NCBI GenBank assembly: GCA_023548195.1
Contig: JAJHZJ010000416.1
Span: 1,384,729 to 1,448,728 of the forward strand
DNA length: 64,000 bases
Source: Bettongia penicillata ogilbyi
Taxonomy: Eukaryota; Chordata; Mammalia; Diprotodontia; Potoroidae
Direction of reading: 5' to 3'
Part shown: positions 22,266 to 34,189 of the stretch, piece by piece
How positions within the stretch are numbered: the first letter of the stretch is position 1
Layout of the letters: the number at the start of each line of letters is the position of its first letter
Translations under genes and position numbers: made by a program
The notes under the pieces: model-generated
Told to the model about the DNA's origin: nothing
The model's input: the letters and a program-made list of their open reading frames with translations, nothing else
The model's database searches: none

Positions 22266-23089
22266 CAGGTCTCTATTCTATCCGTGTTATAGTAACACTC
22301 AAGATTCGTTAAAAAAAAACCCTCCTTTTAAAATAATTCATTTTGATATTAAAGTGAATAACTTGCCTTTGATAAAGATTACAACTTATCCAGCAAGTGC
22401 TATAAGGTTCAATATGATACACTTGGTGTGATTTCCAATAGTGGAGACCGTGGGAGGGCTGTTAATTATTATACATGCTGAATGTACCCACGGAGTTCAG
22501 CTTACCACCTATGTTCATAAAAATGGAATATTCAGGCTTAGTCCAAATGAGTCCCCATATGGTCAAATCCCACACAGAATTGAGTTTCCATGTTCCCACT
22601 CCCCACAGAGAGCTCCCAGAATTAACATCCCCCATGGTGCTAAAATCACACTTGGACAGCCGGCTCACATTTCCTAGTATGAAATTGGCCGGCCTTCTTC
22701 CTTTCTTGTTACTTTTTATAAATGTCTTCCTGAATCCATTTTGTCACCTTCAGTTACCTTTTTGTGGTTCCTAATATTTTAGTCAATCATCAAAAGACTT
22801 AGACAAATGACAAGGGGAGGTTGGGAAATGGGGCTTATTCTAGGTGGTAATAAGTAGGAAAAAAAGTCCAAGACTTGGCATTTTCCCTTCAGGAGATAAC
22901 AACTTAATAGGGTGGCATATGTGTATACATAGACATATATCTGACTATATTATATATAATAATTTGATATCAATCATATGTATAAATGTATATATAAATA
23001 TATATACAGAAAAATATGAATGTATGTATTTCACACATACATATATGTATGTGAAAAGGTACATGCAACCAAATAAGGCAGTAAAAATT
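22266..23089. other. Unassigned DNA with TA-rich low complexity
   Basis: 22915-23060 is rich in TATA/CATA. Two overlapping open frames at 22441-22774 occupy opposite strands and show no known domain. Confidence 0.4.
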
Positions 23090-23250
23090 ATAGTACCAGT
23101 AATAAATTTTACAAATGAAAAAACTGAGATTAAGAAAAATGAAGTGGTTTATCTGAGGTCACACAGATTATGAGGGGGTAGAGATGGAATCTAACGCAGT
23201 ACAACTGGTTTTAAATCCATTTCTTTCTACCTTACTGTGCTAGGTGTAAG
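23090..23250 (-). mobile_element. MIR-type SINE fragment
   Basis: 'ttttacaaatgaaaaaactgagattaagaaaaatgaagtggtttatctgaggtcacacag' followed by a degenerate antisense head. Confidence 0.65.
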
Positions 23251-24134
23251 TATAAAACTCAACACGCTCTAGGTGGCAGATTAAAGGCAATAACCCAACT
23301 GAACTCTCAATATTTCCCTCCAAACAACTTTAAAATAAGGCCACAAATAAAATTTTGGAAGAGCAGAGCCAACAAGAGGTCAGATTGAGATATATTTCCA
23401 GACTTAGAAAATTTAGGAGGTTGGCAGGAGATATCTTTGACATTCTGATGGAGTCTTGTCTGGAGCTCTCACACATGGCCAGCAGCCAGCAGCAGGAGCA
23501 GCAGGAGCAGGCACAGCAGCAGTAACAAAAACAGCAGCAGTAACAGCAGCAGCAGCATGTTTGGGAGCTTTTAGCCCAGAAATATTAAGGGGGTTAGAAA
23601 CTGGTCAGAAAGAGCTCACAGGGGACCCTTTGCTGGCAATGGGAACAGTTGGTGCTGATGGATTACTCTATTGCCTATACATAGTTCTAGGTGACAGTTC
23701 CAGGGCAGAGAGGAGTGCTGGTAGTCAGTCAAAAGATTAGGGACACGGATCCCACTTCCAAGGCAAAGACGAATGCTAGAGTTTGAAGTTACAGGGGACA
23801 AGAAGCCCTTCCTAGGTAAAGCATGAAGAACAGGAGAGCAGTGACCACACCTATCACAGGATCATACCAGCCCTGAAAACTTGCAGATCCTTAGAACTAG
23901 CTCTGAAAATAGCAGCATGGAAAAACTGAAACTTGGGAGAGTTCCTCTCCACTCCCACGGAAGTAGGACCCAATTTTAAGATAAAGTTCAAAGTAAAAAA
24001 AATTGACTGGAAAAATGAACAAACAACAAAAAAAGAATTTGTCACTATGATGTCAGGGAAGACAAAAACATAAACTCAGAACAAGACAAGAATGTAAAAA
24101 TAGCTACAAACAAATCCTCAAAGAAAAATGCTAA

Positions 24135-24955
24135 TTGGACCTAAGCCCAACAGGAATTCTTGGAAGAGTTAAAGAAATAGGTAAGAGTGGTGGAGAAAGA
24201 AAATTGGAAAAAGAAATGAGAATAATACAAGAAAATTATGAAAAGAGAATTAACACCTTGGTAAAAGAGACACAAAAGATACTGAAGAAAATAACACCTA
24301 AAAAACCAGAAGTGGCCTAATGGTGAAAGAGACAAAAAGAAGAGATCTCATTAAAAAGTAGAATAAGGCAAATGGAAAAAGAGGTAAAAAATATAAGTGA
24401 AGAAAATAATTCCTTAAAAATTAGAATTGGGCAAGTGAAAGCTAGGTTCCATGAAACATCAAGAAAAATTAAAGTCAAAAGAATGAAAAAATAAAGATAA
24501 TGTGAACTATGTGATTGGATGAACAGATAACCTAGAAAATAGATCAAGGAGAAATAATTTAAGAATAATTGCACTACATGAAAGCCATGCTCAAAGAAAA
24601 ATCTGAGACATCATATTCCAAAAAATTTTCAAGGAAAATTGTTCTGATATTTTAGATCCAGAGGGTAAGATAGAAATTGAAATAATCCACTGAAGATATC
24701 CTGAGAGAAATCTCAGAATGAAAACTCCCAGGTATATTATAGCCTAATTCCAGAACTCTTAAGTCAAAGAGAAAATACTTCAAGCAACCAGAAAGAATCC
24801 AGAAAGTAGAGGAGTTAGGATTAGAACTCAGAATAAACTGCCTAGCAAAATTGACTATAAACCTTAAGAGGGAAGAACAAACATTTAATGAAATAGTAGA
24901 ATTTGAAGCATTCCTAATGAAAAGACCAGAGTTGAATAGAAAATTTGACTTTTAA
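24135..24955 (+). pseudogene. Decayed L1 ORF1
   Basis: Homologous along its length to the ORF1 at 14200-15285. The coiled coil (RIIQENYEKRINTLVKETQ) is followed by the RRM and CTD in broken frames. The C-terminus reads EAFLMKRPELNRKFDF-like at 24907-24955. Several stops and a deletion of the segment between the RRM and the late CTD (near 24800) make it non-functional. Confidence 0.75.
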
Positions 24956-25539
24956 AAAGAATACTCAAGAGAAGCATAAAAAAGGTAAACATTAAAGAAC
25001 AATCATGTGAGAAAGTTAATTCATTTACAATCTTATATGAGGAGATGGTACATGTAACTTCTAATAACTTTATCATTATTAGGGCAGTTAAAAGGAATTT
25101 ACATAGACAGAAGAAATGGATATGACTCCATTATATTGGATTGATCTCCAGAAAAAATCGAATGATGAGAAAGAAAGATGCACTGGTAAAAGGGGGGAAA
25201 GAAAGGTAGAAAGGGAAAAACTTCCTCAAATGAAAAAAGGCATGCAATGAATAGTTTTTACAATGGAGGGGAAAGTGGGTGGTGGCAGGCAATCTTTTTA
25301 TCTCACTCTTATTGGAATTGATTCAAAGAGAAAGAACACACTCAGGTATAGAAATGTAAATCGCCCAATAGGTAAACAGGAGGGAAAGGGACTAACTGAA
25401 AGGGGAATGGATGACAGAAGGGAGCGACAGTTAAGGGAGGCAGAGATTAGAGACAAAATAGGCTTTTGATGAGGGAGAGGATAAAAAGAGAGAGAGAGAA
25501 CAAACAGAAGGAAATGGGATGGAAGGAAATACACAGCAA

Positions 25540-25790
25540 TCATAATTATGAACGTGAATGGGATGAACTCAGCCATAACATGGAAGCAGATAGAAAAATG
25601 GATTAGAAATCAGAATCCAACAATATGGTATTTACAGGAGACACTCTTGAAATAGAAAGGCATGCACAGAATTAAAATAAGGGGTTGGGGCACAATATGC
25701 TTTACTTGAAGTGAAAAAAAGGCAGGGGTAGCAATGATGACCTCGGAGAAAGCAAAAGCAAAAATAGACCTAATTTAAAGGGATAATCAG
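25540..25790 (+). pseudogene. L1 ORF2 endonuclease N-terminus, fragment
   Basis: Reads MNVNGMNSAI, then WIRNQNPTIWYLQET and later KKAGVAMM. This corresponds to the start of the apurinic-type endonuclease of L1 ORF2 (N-V-N-G-L-N and L-Q-E-T motifs). Stops occur in frame. The remainder of the domain is absent. Confidence 0.75.
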
Positions 25791-25849
25791 GGAAACTACT
25801 TTTTGATAAACGATATCATAGACAATGAAATAATATCAAAAATTTTTAC

Positions 25850-26430
25850 AATGAATGTCTCTGCTAAAGGCCTCATTTCTTAAATATGTACTGAGTTTAG
25901 AACTGAGCCAAGTATATAAAAATAAGAGGTGTTCCTCAATTGATAGATGGTCAAAGGCTATAAAACAGGCAATTTTCAGAAGAAGAAATCAAAGCTTTCT
26001 ATCGTCACATGAAAAAAATGCTTTAAGTCACTATTGATTAGGGAAAGGCAAATTAAAACAGCTCTGAGGTACGACCTTATACATATCAGAAATAATAAAT
26101 GCTGGCGGGGATGAGGAGAAAATGGGTATAATGATGAACTGTTGATCAGAGAGTGAACTGGTCCAGACATACTGGAGAACAATTTGGAGCAAGGTGCAAA
26201 GGGCTACAAAACTGTGCATACTCTTTGACCAAACAATACCATTACTAGATCTGGATCCCAAAGAGATCAAAGCAAATGGAAAATGATGTATCTGGACAAA
26301 AATAGTTATAGCAACTCTTTGTGGTGGCAAAGAATTGGAAATCAAGAAGATATTCATCCACTGGGGAGTGGCTGAACAATGTGACATATGATTGTGATGG
26401 AGTGCTATTGTACTGTAGGAAATGATGAAG
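25850..26430 (+). pseudogene. L1 ORF2 C-terminal region, fragment
   Basis: Blocks such as 'ttgatagatggtcaaaggctataaaacaggcaattttcagaagaag', 'gggaaaggcaaattaaaac', 'aataaatgctggcggggatgaggagaaaatgg' and 'caatgtgacatatgattgtgatggagtgctattgtac' are the ORF2 C-terminus of old mammalian L1s. Frames are broken. Confidence 0.75.
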
Positions 26431-26868
26431 GAGGTAGTTCAGAAAAAAAATTTAGCAATACATATATGAACAGATGCAAAGTGCAATGAAAAGAAATGGG
26501 AGATCATGGTGCGTAGAAACAGCAATGTTTTAATGATGATCAGCTGTGAAAGACTTGGCTACTCTGGTCTGTACAATGATCCAGGACAGTACCAAAGGAT
26601 TCATGATGAAAAATGCTATCCACCTCTACAGAGAAAATGGATAAACTCTGAGTGCAAAGCGAAGCATATTTTTCTTGCTTTTTCTGAAATATGGCTAATA
26701 TGGAAATATATTTGCATCATTTCACATGTATAACTGATACATTTCTTGCCTTCTCAGTGGTTCAGGGAGGGAGCTGGAGGAAGAAAATTTGGAATTAAAA
26801 ATTTAAAAAGAACAAAATGTTAAAAATAAATAAATGTTAAATTAAAATGTTAAAAAAAAATAAAGTTG

Positions 26869-27560
26869 GGCTCTGTTCACCTTGGGGTGGGGAGGCATTG
26901 TCTTGGGCTTCAAGTTTTTTCCACATTGCTGTTTTCAGAGTTAGTTCAGTTTGTAAGTTTTTGGTACTTCCGAGGGGATGTGATCTGAGGAGAGGTGTAG
27001 TCACCGCTCTCTGGTCCTGTGTTCTGGTCTTTTACCCAGGCAGGGCCCCTGCTCCCCTGCAACCACAAATGGTAGTGCAGCTCTTCAGCCTTGGAACTGT
27101 GACCAGGTCCTCCACTCGCAAGTGGCTGATCACTAGCTCCTCTCCACCCTGGAAATGTGACCCAAAACTGCATATGGGTAATGAAATTGAGAAACAGTGC
27201 CAGATCCAGCACCTAGTGTCCACTCAGGGTCTGTAATCTCTTTTTAACCAGTTGTCCATCCCTCTTACTGTCTTTGGGCTGAAAGCTTCCCAAAGCTCCT
27301 GCTGCTGCTGTCACAGAGAACTTTAAGCCCCTCTGGCAAGTTTTGCTGCTGTATGTGCTCCAGGCTGGCTCCCAACCCAGTGACACACCTTTCCTGCTGA
27401 CCAAACGGCTTGACTTGAAAAAAATGTCTCAGTCTGACGTTTTGTTCATTATGCCACTCCAGGATTCACTTTGATGTGTTATTTTAAAAGTGGTTTCAAG
27501 ACGGAGACCTCAGCTGGGTAACTGCCTCTATTCTGTCATCTGGGTTCTGCTTCTCAGAAG
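26869..27560 (-). mobile_element. Antisense L1 5' leader, 3'-truncated
   Basis: The minus strand begins near 27560 with 'gcagaacccagatgacagaatagag' and proceeds through a CAG-rich block to 'ctctgaaaacagcaatgtggaaaaaactt', homologous to the 5' leader of the L1 at 23350 (there at 23905-23935). It stops at 26869, where the poly(A) of the plus L1 begins. L1 copies are normally truncated at the 5' end, so a leader without the rest is unusual. Confidence 0.7.
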
Positions 27561-28320
27561 AGATGGTTCTTAAGACACCAAGAAAGAGTAAGAACCTCCC
27601 AGGCCATTATGGAGTAGCAGGAGATAGATTTCAGCTTTGTTGACATAGAGAGTTTCAGATGATGCCAGAAATTCTTGTAGGGCATAGGCTTCTCTTGAGG
27701 TCCAGTCATATCAGGAAATCTGTTATGGGGAAAAAAATGATAGAGAAAAATGGAGGGTTTTCTAACATGGGACAAAAGAGGAAGTGATACTAGGAAATTA
27801 GAGTCAGGGAGTCCAATAGAGAGAGATAATATCACATAGGAACCAGGCACCGACTAGTTAGAGTTAAAACTAAGGTGGAGCAACTAGGATTGTTCCACTC
27901 ACCCACTCAGGGTGCGAAAATTAAGAAGAAACCGAGTCAGAGAGCCCTAAGAGCAATTTTACGCCATCAGCAGGTAGAAATAATTAAGTTTTGTATGTAT
28001 TTAATAATAATAATAAAAAAAGTAGATATCTTCACGCAGACCCTGCCTACTAATGGTTATACCCTAGATGAACTCCTTCGGCTATACCTTGCTAGCTTCC
28101 CTGACTTCAGTCTATCAGCTACTGGGGGCCCTTCAGGGCCCAGTGTCTAAAGATTTCTGTCTCCCCAAACAAGGTGATAGCTTTGGAGGGTCTCTTCTGG
28201 AACCTTAAAATCTAATGTCCAAAGTCTGTCCCTGAGGTCTATTCCCAATATCTCCCCCTGGTCACTTGTTAGATTTAATTTTCTAAGAGAAAATAATTTG
28301 AGATTTGGGGTAGAGGCTTG
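27561..28320. other. Unassigned DNA
   Basis: Not recognised. 27840-28150 is better balanced in base composition, with a 91-codon frame on + lacking any known domain. An ERV-internal or LTR origin is possible but unsupported. Confidence 0.35.
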
Positions 28321-28324
28321 CTGC

Positions 28325-28915
28325 ATGGTGAGAATTTGATCTGAATCTTGAAGGAAGCTGTGAAAGCTAAGAGGTAGAGTCAATGAAGAACACTGCATGA
28401 ATGGCGATAGCCATTGATAAAAGCAGAGTCTGGAAATGGAATGCCATTTACAAGAAACAGCAGGAAACCGATCAGTATGGCTAAACTGTAGAATAGAAGG
28501 AAGCAAATGGTAAGAAAACTGGACAGGTTAGAAGGAATCAGTTTATAAAGGGCTTTAAATACCAAGCAGAGGACTTTATATTCAATCTTGAAGGTAATAG
28601 AGAATCACTGTAATTTAGTGAGTAGGGTGTGAAGGTTATAGCATAGGCAGCTCTATAATTAAATGCAACCATTGGGATTGCTGAGTGGAAGATTGAACGG
28701 AGTAGGAAGAAACTTGAGGTGGTGAGACCAACTAGGAAGCTATTATAATGGTTCAGAAAAGAGGTGATGAGAAACTCATCTAATGAGGGAGGTGTTCAGG
28801 GTAGTGGCTCATACAAGAGGAGACAAAGGGTTACATAGAAGAGATGTAAAGGTCTAAATGAATAGATTTCACAACAGGTTGGATATGTGGGGTGGGGATA
28901 AGAGTGCAATTTAGA
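28325..28915 (-). mobile_element. L2 copy, ORF2 C-terminal region
   Basis: Antisense L2: 'aaagggctttaaataccaagcagaggactttatattcaatcttgaaggtaatagagaatcactg', 'gattgaacggagtaggaagaaacttgaggtggtgagaccaactaggaagctattataatgg' and 'caacaggttggatatgtggggtg'. All are complements of the L2 RT C-terminus and adjoining 3' region. Confidence 0.85.
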
Positions 28916-28954
28916 ATGCACGGATTTATGGAAAATTAATTTGATAAACATTTA

Positions 28955-29110
28955 CTAGGGTCAGCTACATGGTGCAGTGCATAAAGTACAGCCTGGACGT
29001 ATCTTCCTGAGTAAGACTCACCTTCTTGAGTTCAAACATAGCTTCATACACTTACTTGCTGTGTGACCTTGGACAAGTCACTTCACCCTGTTTGCATCAG
29101 TTTCCTAGGT
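28955..29110 (+). mobile_element. CORE/MIR-type SINE
   Basis: 'agctacatggtgcagtgcataaagtacagcctgg' head, B-box-like 'gagttcaaacatagc', and core 'tgctgtgtgaccttggacaagtcacttcaccctgtttgcatcagtttcc'. Truncated after the core. Confidence 0.8.
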
Positions 29111-29267
29111 GCTTGTACTACAAAGACAAAAATGAAAATGGTCCTGCACAATTTGGCAAAGTTACTTTTCCATACCCTTAAAAATTGAAGCATAGAAAAT
29201 TTCAAAATATCTTCACATGTGTCTCAGTTTCTCACTATGCTACCTTAAAAAGGCATGGAATGATGCA

Positions 29268-29380
29268 TCTTCCTTTTCAGATGACTAAAATAGGGGACAG
29301 AGAGTTTTGTTGACTTGCCTAGGATTACACAACTAGTGAGTAACAGGACTCAAGGGTCCTGACTCCCAGTTCTGTGTTTT
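29268..29380 (-). mobile_element. MIR-type SINE fragment
   Basis: 'gatgactaaaataggggacagagagttttgttgacttgcctaggattacacaactagtgagtaacag' is an antisense core. Confidence 0.7.
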
Positions 29381-29524
29381 TTTTTTTCTGTTACCTTCTA
29401 TAGTCCCTTTAATCATCTGGAAGAAATCTAGTTTTCTTTTTGTTTTACATTTCTAACCTTTTTGGGCCAAGCTTTCTTCTTGATCAGATTTTCATTTTCT
29501 TTGGTAGTTTTGTAATGCCATTAT

Positions 29525-29930
29525 TTAGAACCACAGACTCACAGAAGTGGAAACCATTTTTAGAAATCATCTAGCCCATTTCTCCGTTCTCTCCCCCTCC
29601 AGTTATTGGCAAGAATGTTTTCCAGCTATCTATGCATTTCTTTTTAAAAATGACTCTGAGACCACTTTTTTAATCACAAAAATCCAGAGTTGAGGATGCT
29701 CTATCCCTCTGTCTGACTTTCAACTTCTTCTTTCCCTCAATACTGAAAATAGATTAAGCACATCAATGCAAAGCAATTCTGTTTGGTCACCATTTTTTTC
29801 AGATTCTTTGGTTTTCTTGCTGTTTGCCACCTGCCAGTATACGTGACCAAGCCTGCTTTCACACTGTAATGTGAATTGTTCCAGGAAGGTTTTTATCACT
29901 TGTGATACTGATTTGCTCAAGTTGAGCTAC
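29525..29930 (+). mobile_element. Diverged L3/CR1 fragment
   Basis: Starts 'agaaccacagactcacagaagtggaaaccatttttagaaatcatctagccca', the L3/CR1 block. The remaining 300 bases are too diverged to be sure. Confidence 0.45.
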
Positions 29931-30474
29931 ACTCTTCCCTCGAGTTTCCTTAGGGCACTGGCTATAGAAGCTGAATTAGAAATGAGTTGGGAAGAAACCA
30001 TAATCCTTGTGCATTATTGGGTGTTGTGGGGTTGGCATGAATGAATTCATGTACTTCAATTCTCCAGCAGCTTAACCCCCTGCTACCTTATGATGGAGGG
30101 AAATAAATCATCATGATAGAGAAGTGTGAGCTATTACCTTACTTGGCCAATCAGAGAATCAGAGGATTTAGAAAGAATCTGTACAGATTTCTATGTCCAA
30201 CAACATATGGCTGGCCTATTTTTATGATCTTAAATAGCCTTTAAGAAATAGAAAAAATTTGATGTCCAGATTTTTAATACAGAAGATTTCTAAAATAAAA
30301 TGTGTGTAGAGAATAGGGCAGTACTGCTCATGTGTAAAATGAATTTTTCATTGAATATATCATATATATGGACACATGTATGTCCATAAATACAGATGCT
30401 AGAGTACTTATTAATTAATCCAGAGAATAGACACTGAGACTCAGAGATATCTCTAGGTCAATGAAGGCATTAAG
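29931..30474. other. Unassigned DNA
   Basis: Nothing recognised beyond a short L3-like piece near 30145-30200. Confidence 0.4.
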
Positions 30475-30735
30475 CTACTCAAGTGGTAGTACAACGGAAA
30501 AAATCATGGACTTGGAGTCAAAAGACCTGTGTTCACATCTGACCTCTGCCACCAACCAACCATGTGATATTGGTCAAGTCATGTCACTTTCCTGAGATTC
30601 ATTTTCCTTCTCTATTAAATGGGGATGGGATGAGAATACTTATCCTTAGAGGGGATAGCTATATATCCCATGAGATGATCAGATGAAATAAAATAAGCAA
30701 AGCATTTTGTAATTGTGAAAGATTATATGAGTGTG
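30475..30735 (+). mobile_element. MIR SINE
   Basis: 'atggacttggagtcaaaagacctgtgttcacatctgacctctgcc..catgtgatattggtcaagtcatgtcac' with the MIR tail 'agatgaaataaaataagcaaagcattttgtaattgtgaaa'. Confidence 0.85.
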
Positions 30736-31029
30736 ATTTATGGTTATATGCCATACACAGACACTATGAAATTCCACAAACTGAATTTAGGTTTGACCTA
30801 AAAATCATGTTAGCCTCAGAGCGCTTATGTCTTCTTGGAGGATCACTCAAGTCATCTTTGTTCCTTGTGGCAAGATCTCATTTCAATTTTGAAAAAGAAT
30901 TCATGATGAAAAATTGTTTGACTTCCTTCTGGACTCCAATATCAACATGAACATCTATTTTGATGTTCCAATGATGAAAGTCGAGGCAGGCTAGAGAGGA
31001 AACCTGTGAGCTGGGTATTCAGAGAGTTG
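30736..31029. other. Unassigned DNA
   Basis: Nothing recognised; about 290 bases without repeat signature. Confidence 0.35.
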
Positions 31030-31165
31030 AGGGAGAAATATCCATAGCAGTGCTTTTTGTGGTTGCAAAGAATTGGAAACGAAGTAGGTGCTTATTGATT
31101 GAGAAATGATTTTTAAAAATTATGGTTCATTAATGGAACAGAACACTATTATGCAGTAACAAATT
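31030..31165 (+). mobile_element. L1 ORF2 C-terminal fragment
   Basis: 'aaatatccatagcagtgctttttgtggttgcaaagaattggaaacgaagtaggtgcttattgattgagaaatg' matches the L1 block also seen near 10320 and 26310. Confidence 0.75.
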
Positions 31166-31224
31166 ATATAATTTAATAATTTATACATTATATATATATA
31201 ATTTCAGAGAAGCAAGGGAAGATA

Positions 31225-31400
31225 CGGTACCTTGGAAACATCACTAGCCCTTAAATAAAAAAGACACGTTCCAATCCTGCCTTTGATTCTTATTATCTGT
31301 ATGACCCCTGGCAAGTCATGTAATCTCTGTATTCCTTAACTTCTTCATCTGTAAAATGAGGGAATGGATCTTCTTCCTTACCAACCAGAGAAAGATGATA
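31225..31400 (+). mobile_element. MIR-type SINE
   Basis: 'acgttccaatcctgcctttgattcttattatctgtatgacccctggcaagtcatgtaatctc' and 'cttcatctgtaaaatgagggaatggatc'. Confidence 0.75.
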
Positions 31401-32076
31401 ACAAGGACAACAGCTTAAAATATATGTTCATTTTCATCATATAATATAAAGAACAGTATTACCTCATAAAACAACAGTATTAATAATAATAGCATTTATA
31501 TAGTGCTTTAAGGTTTGCAAATTACTTTACATAGGTATGTATGTATGTAAGGATGGGGGCTCACCCCACTTTTCCTCCCCATTAATCTCCAAAGACTCAG
31601 ACAGCTGGATTGAATCAACCAATGAAAGCTATGAACCAGTTATGAATAAGTTCTTAATGAATTTATCAACTTGGGTGGCATGAAGTATTTTGATCTCTAG
31701 GATAAGACAGATGATACCACAGGACAAAAATCTTATTATTGGCCAAGATAATCAGGCACTGGGGCCTCTGTAAAACATAGTAATAACTCTTTGGAATTGG
31801 GCATTCCAGTAGCAGTGAGTTGAGTATGGTTAAATCCGATGGTGAAGGACTGCTAAGAGAAATAGAGTTTCTCTCCCCTTCCCCACAGACTAGGTGATGA
31901 CCTCATACATTTTGAAAGATCAGGAGATCTAGAATTCTCATTGGCCTTGGTGGAAGCATGGTTAGAGTAGCAAAGGCAGATAGCAGAATCTGTAGACACA
32001 CCAAGAACAGAACAGACACCAAAGAAAAGTGGCTTCTGGTTCTACAAGTTACATCCATTGTAATCCAGTGAAGACG
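31401..32076. other. Largely unassigned DNA
   Basis: 31480-31540 resembles the start of an antisense MIR ('gcatttatatagtgctttaaggtttgcaaattactttac'). The rest is unrecognised. Confidence 0.4.
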
Positions 32077-32088
32077 CACCTAAAGGGA

Positions 32089-32283
32089 CACCAATTGCCT
32101 CATCCTGGGTCATCTCCAGTCATCCTGATGAATATCTGGTCACTGGATTCAGATGGCTCTGGAGGAGAAGTGAGCCTAGTGACCTGCACAGCCCTCCCTC
32201 ACTCACAACAAAGTCAAGTGCAATTCATGTCATCATTTCTCTGATGGTATGGTCTTCTTCGGCAACAAAGGACGAACACCACA
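32089..32283 (+). mobile_element. 5'-truncated RTE-tailed SINE with 12-bp TSD
   Basis: Contains the body 'cctcatcctgggtcatctccagtcatcctgatgaatatctggtcactggattcagatggctctggaggagaagtgag' and the tail 'gatggtatggtcttcttcggcaacaaaggacgaacaccaca'. The tRNA-like head is missing. CACCTAAAGGGA occurs at 32077-32088 and 32284-32295, a perfect TSD. Same family as 35485-35800 and 38068-38385. Confidence 0.85.
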
Positions 32284-32295
32284 CACCTAAAGGGA

Positions 32296-32724
32296 ACTTC
32301 TTGAGAACTCCCAAAGGGAAGAAAGGACTTCCTGTGACTAATAACTGTGTGTTTTTCCTTTGGCCATGAGAAAATATGAGTCTGAGGGGTCAGCAAGCTT
32401 GGGCCTAACCTTTTGAGCCCTCATCCCCATTGAAAGGGGCGTAAGGGCACTGGCATCATTTAAATAGCCCTCAGATGAGAACACTGGCATTATTTAAAAA
32501 ACTTGCCAGGAGTTCTGGGGCTGCCTGTCTTCTAATAACACTCCCCCTCTTTAGAGAATAAAGCATCCAGACTCCAAAAGCACAGGGCCAGCCATCATCT
32601 GGAGATGGAGATCCCCAGCAGGTTTGGTACATAGGAAGAAAACTCCTTGTGAAACCTGTGGGTAAACATTCCCTTCTTTTCTCCATATGTACCACCTCCT
32701 TTTTTGCCTCTTCTATAATCATTG

Positions 32725-32726
<2 letters not shown>
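32296..32726. other. Unassigned DNA
   Basis: No recognised gene or repeat. The frames overlapping the GT repeat on each strand are low-complexity. Confidence 0.4.

Positions 32727-32762
<36 letters not shown>
32727..32762. repeat. (TG)n microsatellite
   Basis: Perfect (GT)18. Confidence 0.95.
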
Positions 32763-32765
<3 letters not shown>

Positions 32766-33224
32766 TGTCTATGTATATCCCATTGTACCACTGGATTGGA
32801 CTTCCCAGTCATTCTTCTCCCTGTAACTCTCCTTGCAAGGCTGATAAACTATTGTGGTGATCAGTATTTCCAGATGTTTTTCCTTTGCACAATCTGAACC
32901 CACTGGCTAGCTCAGCCATTCCAGAGATATCTCATTTCAGGTTTGGGGGCAGGATGTGTTTTCGTAATTGTCCTTGCTATAGTTGTTTTGTAAATGTCCT
33001 TTTAAAAAACAAAACAACTGTGGCTGATAATTAATGAAGAACACACTGATGTGGGCTTGTGTATCAGTATTAGAAAGTCAAGTACCTTAGGACCACTCTC
33101 AAAACACTGAGGAGAAGCAATCACACTCCCTTGAGGACTTATCCTATCAATGTGAGTAGGTGTTAGGAAATTAGCTCTGGTGGGAGCAACATACAGTACA
33201 TATCTATCTATTTAATATCATTTT
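32763..33224. other. Unassigned DNA
   Basis: Nothing recognised. Confidence 0.4.
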
Positions 33225-33362
33225 ATCCTTATATCATAAGGAGTTTGGGTCAGAGAGGGTAACTTTCCCAGGGCCACACAGCTAGTAAGTGCCTGAGGCA
33301 GAATTTAAATTTAGATTTTCCTGATTCCACATCCATATGCTACTCAGCTGCCTTAGTTGCTA
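33225..33362 (-). mobile_element. MIR-type SINE
   Basis: 'gtcagagagggtaactttcccagggccacacagctagtaagtgcctgaggcagaatttaaa' is the antisense core and head. Confidence 0.8.
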
Positions 33363-34189
33363 GTTTAAACAGGTGAGGTAAAGCTGCTACAATTGTACAT
33401 GTTATTTCACTTTTTTTAATCCATCCTTTGAATTTGAACTTTGGCTTTTATTATAATTAGTCAACAGTCTGACCAAACATAAGAAGTAGATTTAGAACCA
33501 TTCATTTCTTACTTATGATGTCATATCCAATTTTTCTTTTTTTTTGTAATATTTTTTGATGTTTTCTATTATCTGTGTCTTTCAATTTTCTTCGTGAAGA
33601 AAATATGTAATTTACAGTCATCAAATGTATAAGTACTCTGCAAGTCATTGACTTTATTCATTCCTTAATTCTGAACCCTATTTTTCAATGTCCTTCCTTG
33701 TAATAACCTTTTCAGTAAATCCCCAAGTATCAGAATACATTCTGACAATTTCAACAATCCTGCTGATCTCTTTATATACTTTTTGTACCTCTTTGACTTT
33801 GTAACAGATTTTGGTGCATAAGCTTGTCACTGTCACAGAAGTCCTCCTGTGATGTTTTTTCATGGCGAGGAGGTGATCCTGGAATTCTAGAAGTTTAGCC
33901 CAGAAGAATGCAAAGTCTGGAAGGTTCTATCCTGATAGAAAGTCTTCCAGTCCAGTTGTAATGCCAGATTATACCTGCCGTCAGAGGTCTAGCTAAGTAT
34001 AGTCAGAATATAGATACCTAGAGTATCTAGGTGATGAATGGATCAGTTAATAACCTACTTCCTAAGCAGAGAAAAATACAAACTTCTCTGAACCCTTCCT
34101 GCACTGCAGAGTGATTGAAAAGAAGGCAAGATATCCACAAACACTAATTCAATTGTTTATATTCTGAAGGCAAAATCCTGGTCCAATGA
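33363..34189. other. Unassigned DNA
   Basis: No repeat or gene recognised. A 61-codon minus frame (33678-33863) lacks any known domain. Confidence 0.4.

Larger units (their letters stand above)
23350..26868 (+). mobile_element. L1 element with 5' end and 3' end but most of ORF2 deleted
   Basis: Order: 5' leader (from 'ggaagagcagagccaac', with a CAG-rich stretch at 23470-23560), decayed ORF1 (about 24135-24955), purine-rich spacer, start of the ORF2 endonuclease (25540-25790), then an abrupt join to the ORF2 C-terminus (25850-26430), a 3' UTR ('cagggagggagctggaggaagaaaatttggaa') and an A-rich tail ending near 26868. The RT and most of the endonuclease are missing. AAATAAA occurs on both sides (near 23343 and 26859) and could be part of a TSD, but it is A-rich and not conclusive. 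Confidence 0.8.

Noticed and set aside
23456..23740. Ala/Gln-rich frame over CAG repeats as a polyglutamine-type gene
   Set aside because: It is the CAG-rich stretch of an L1 5' leader; homologous CAG-rich blocks occur in the antisense leaders near 27300 and 46480.
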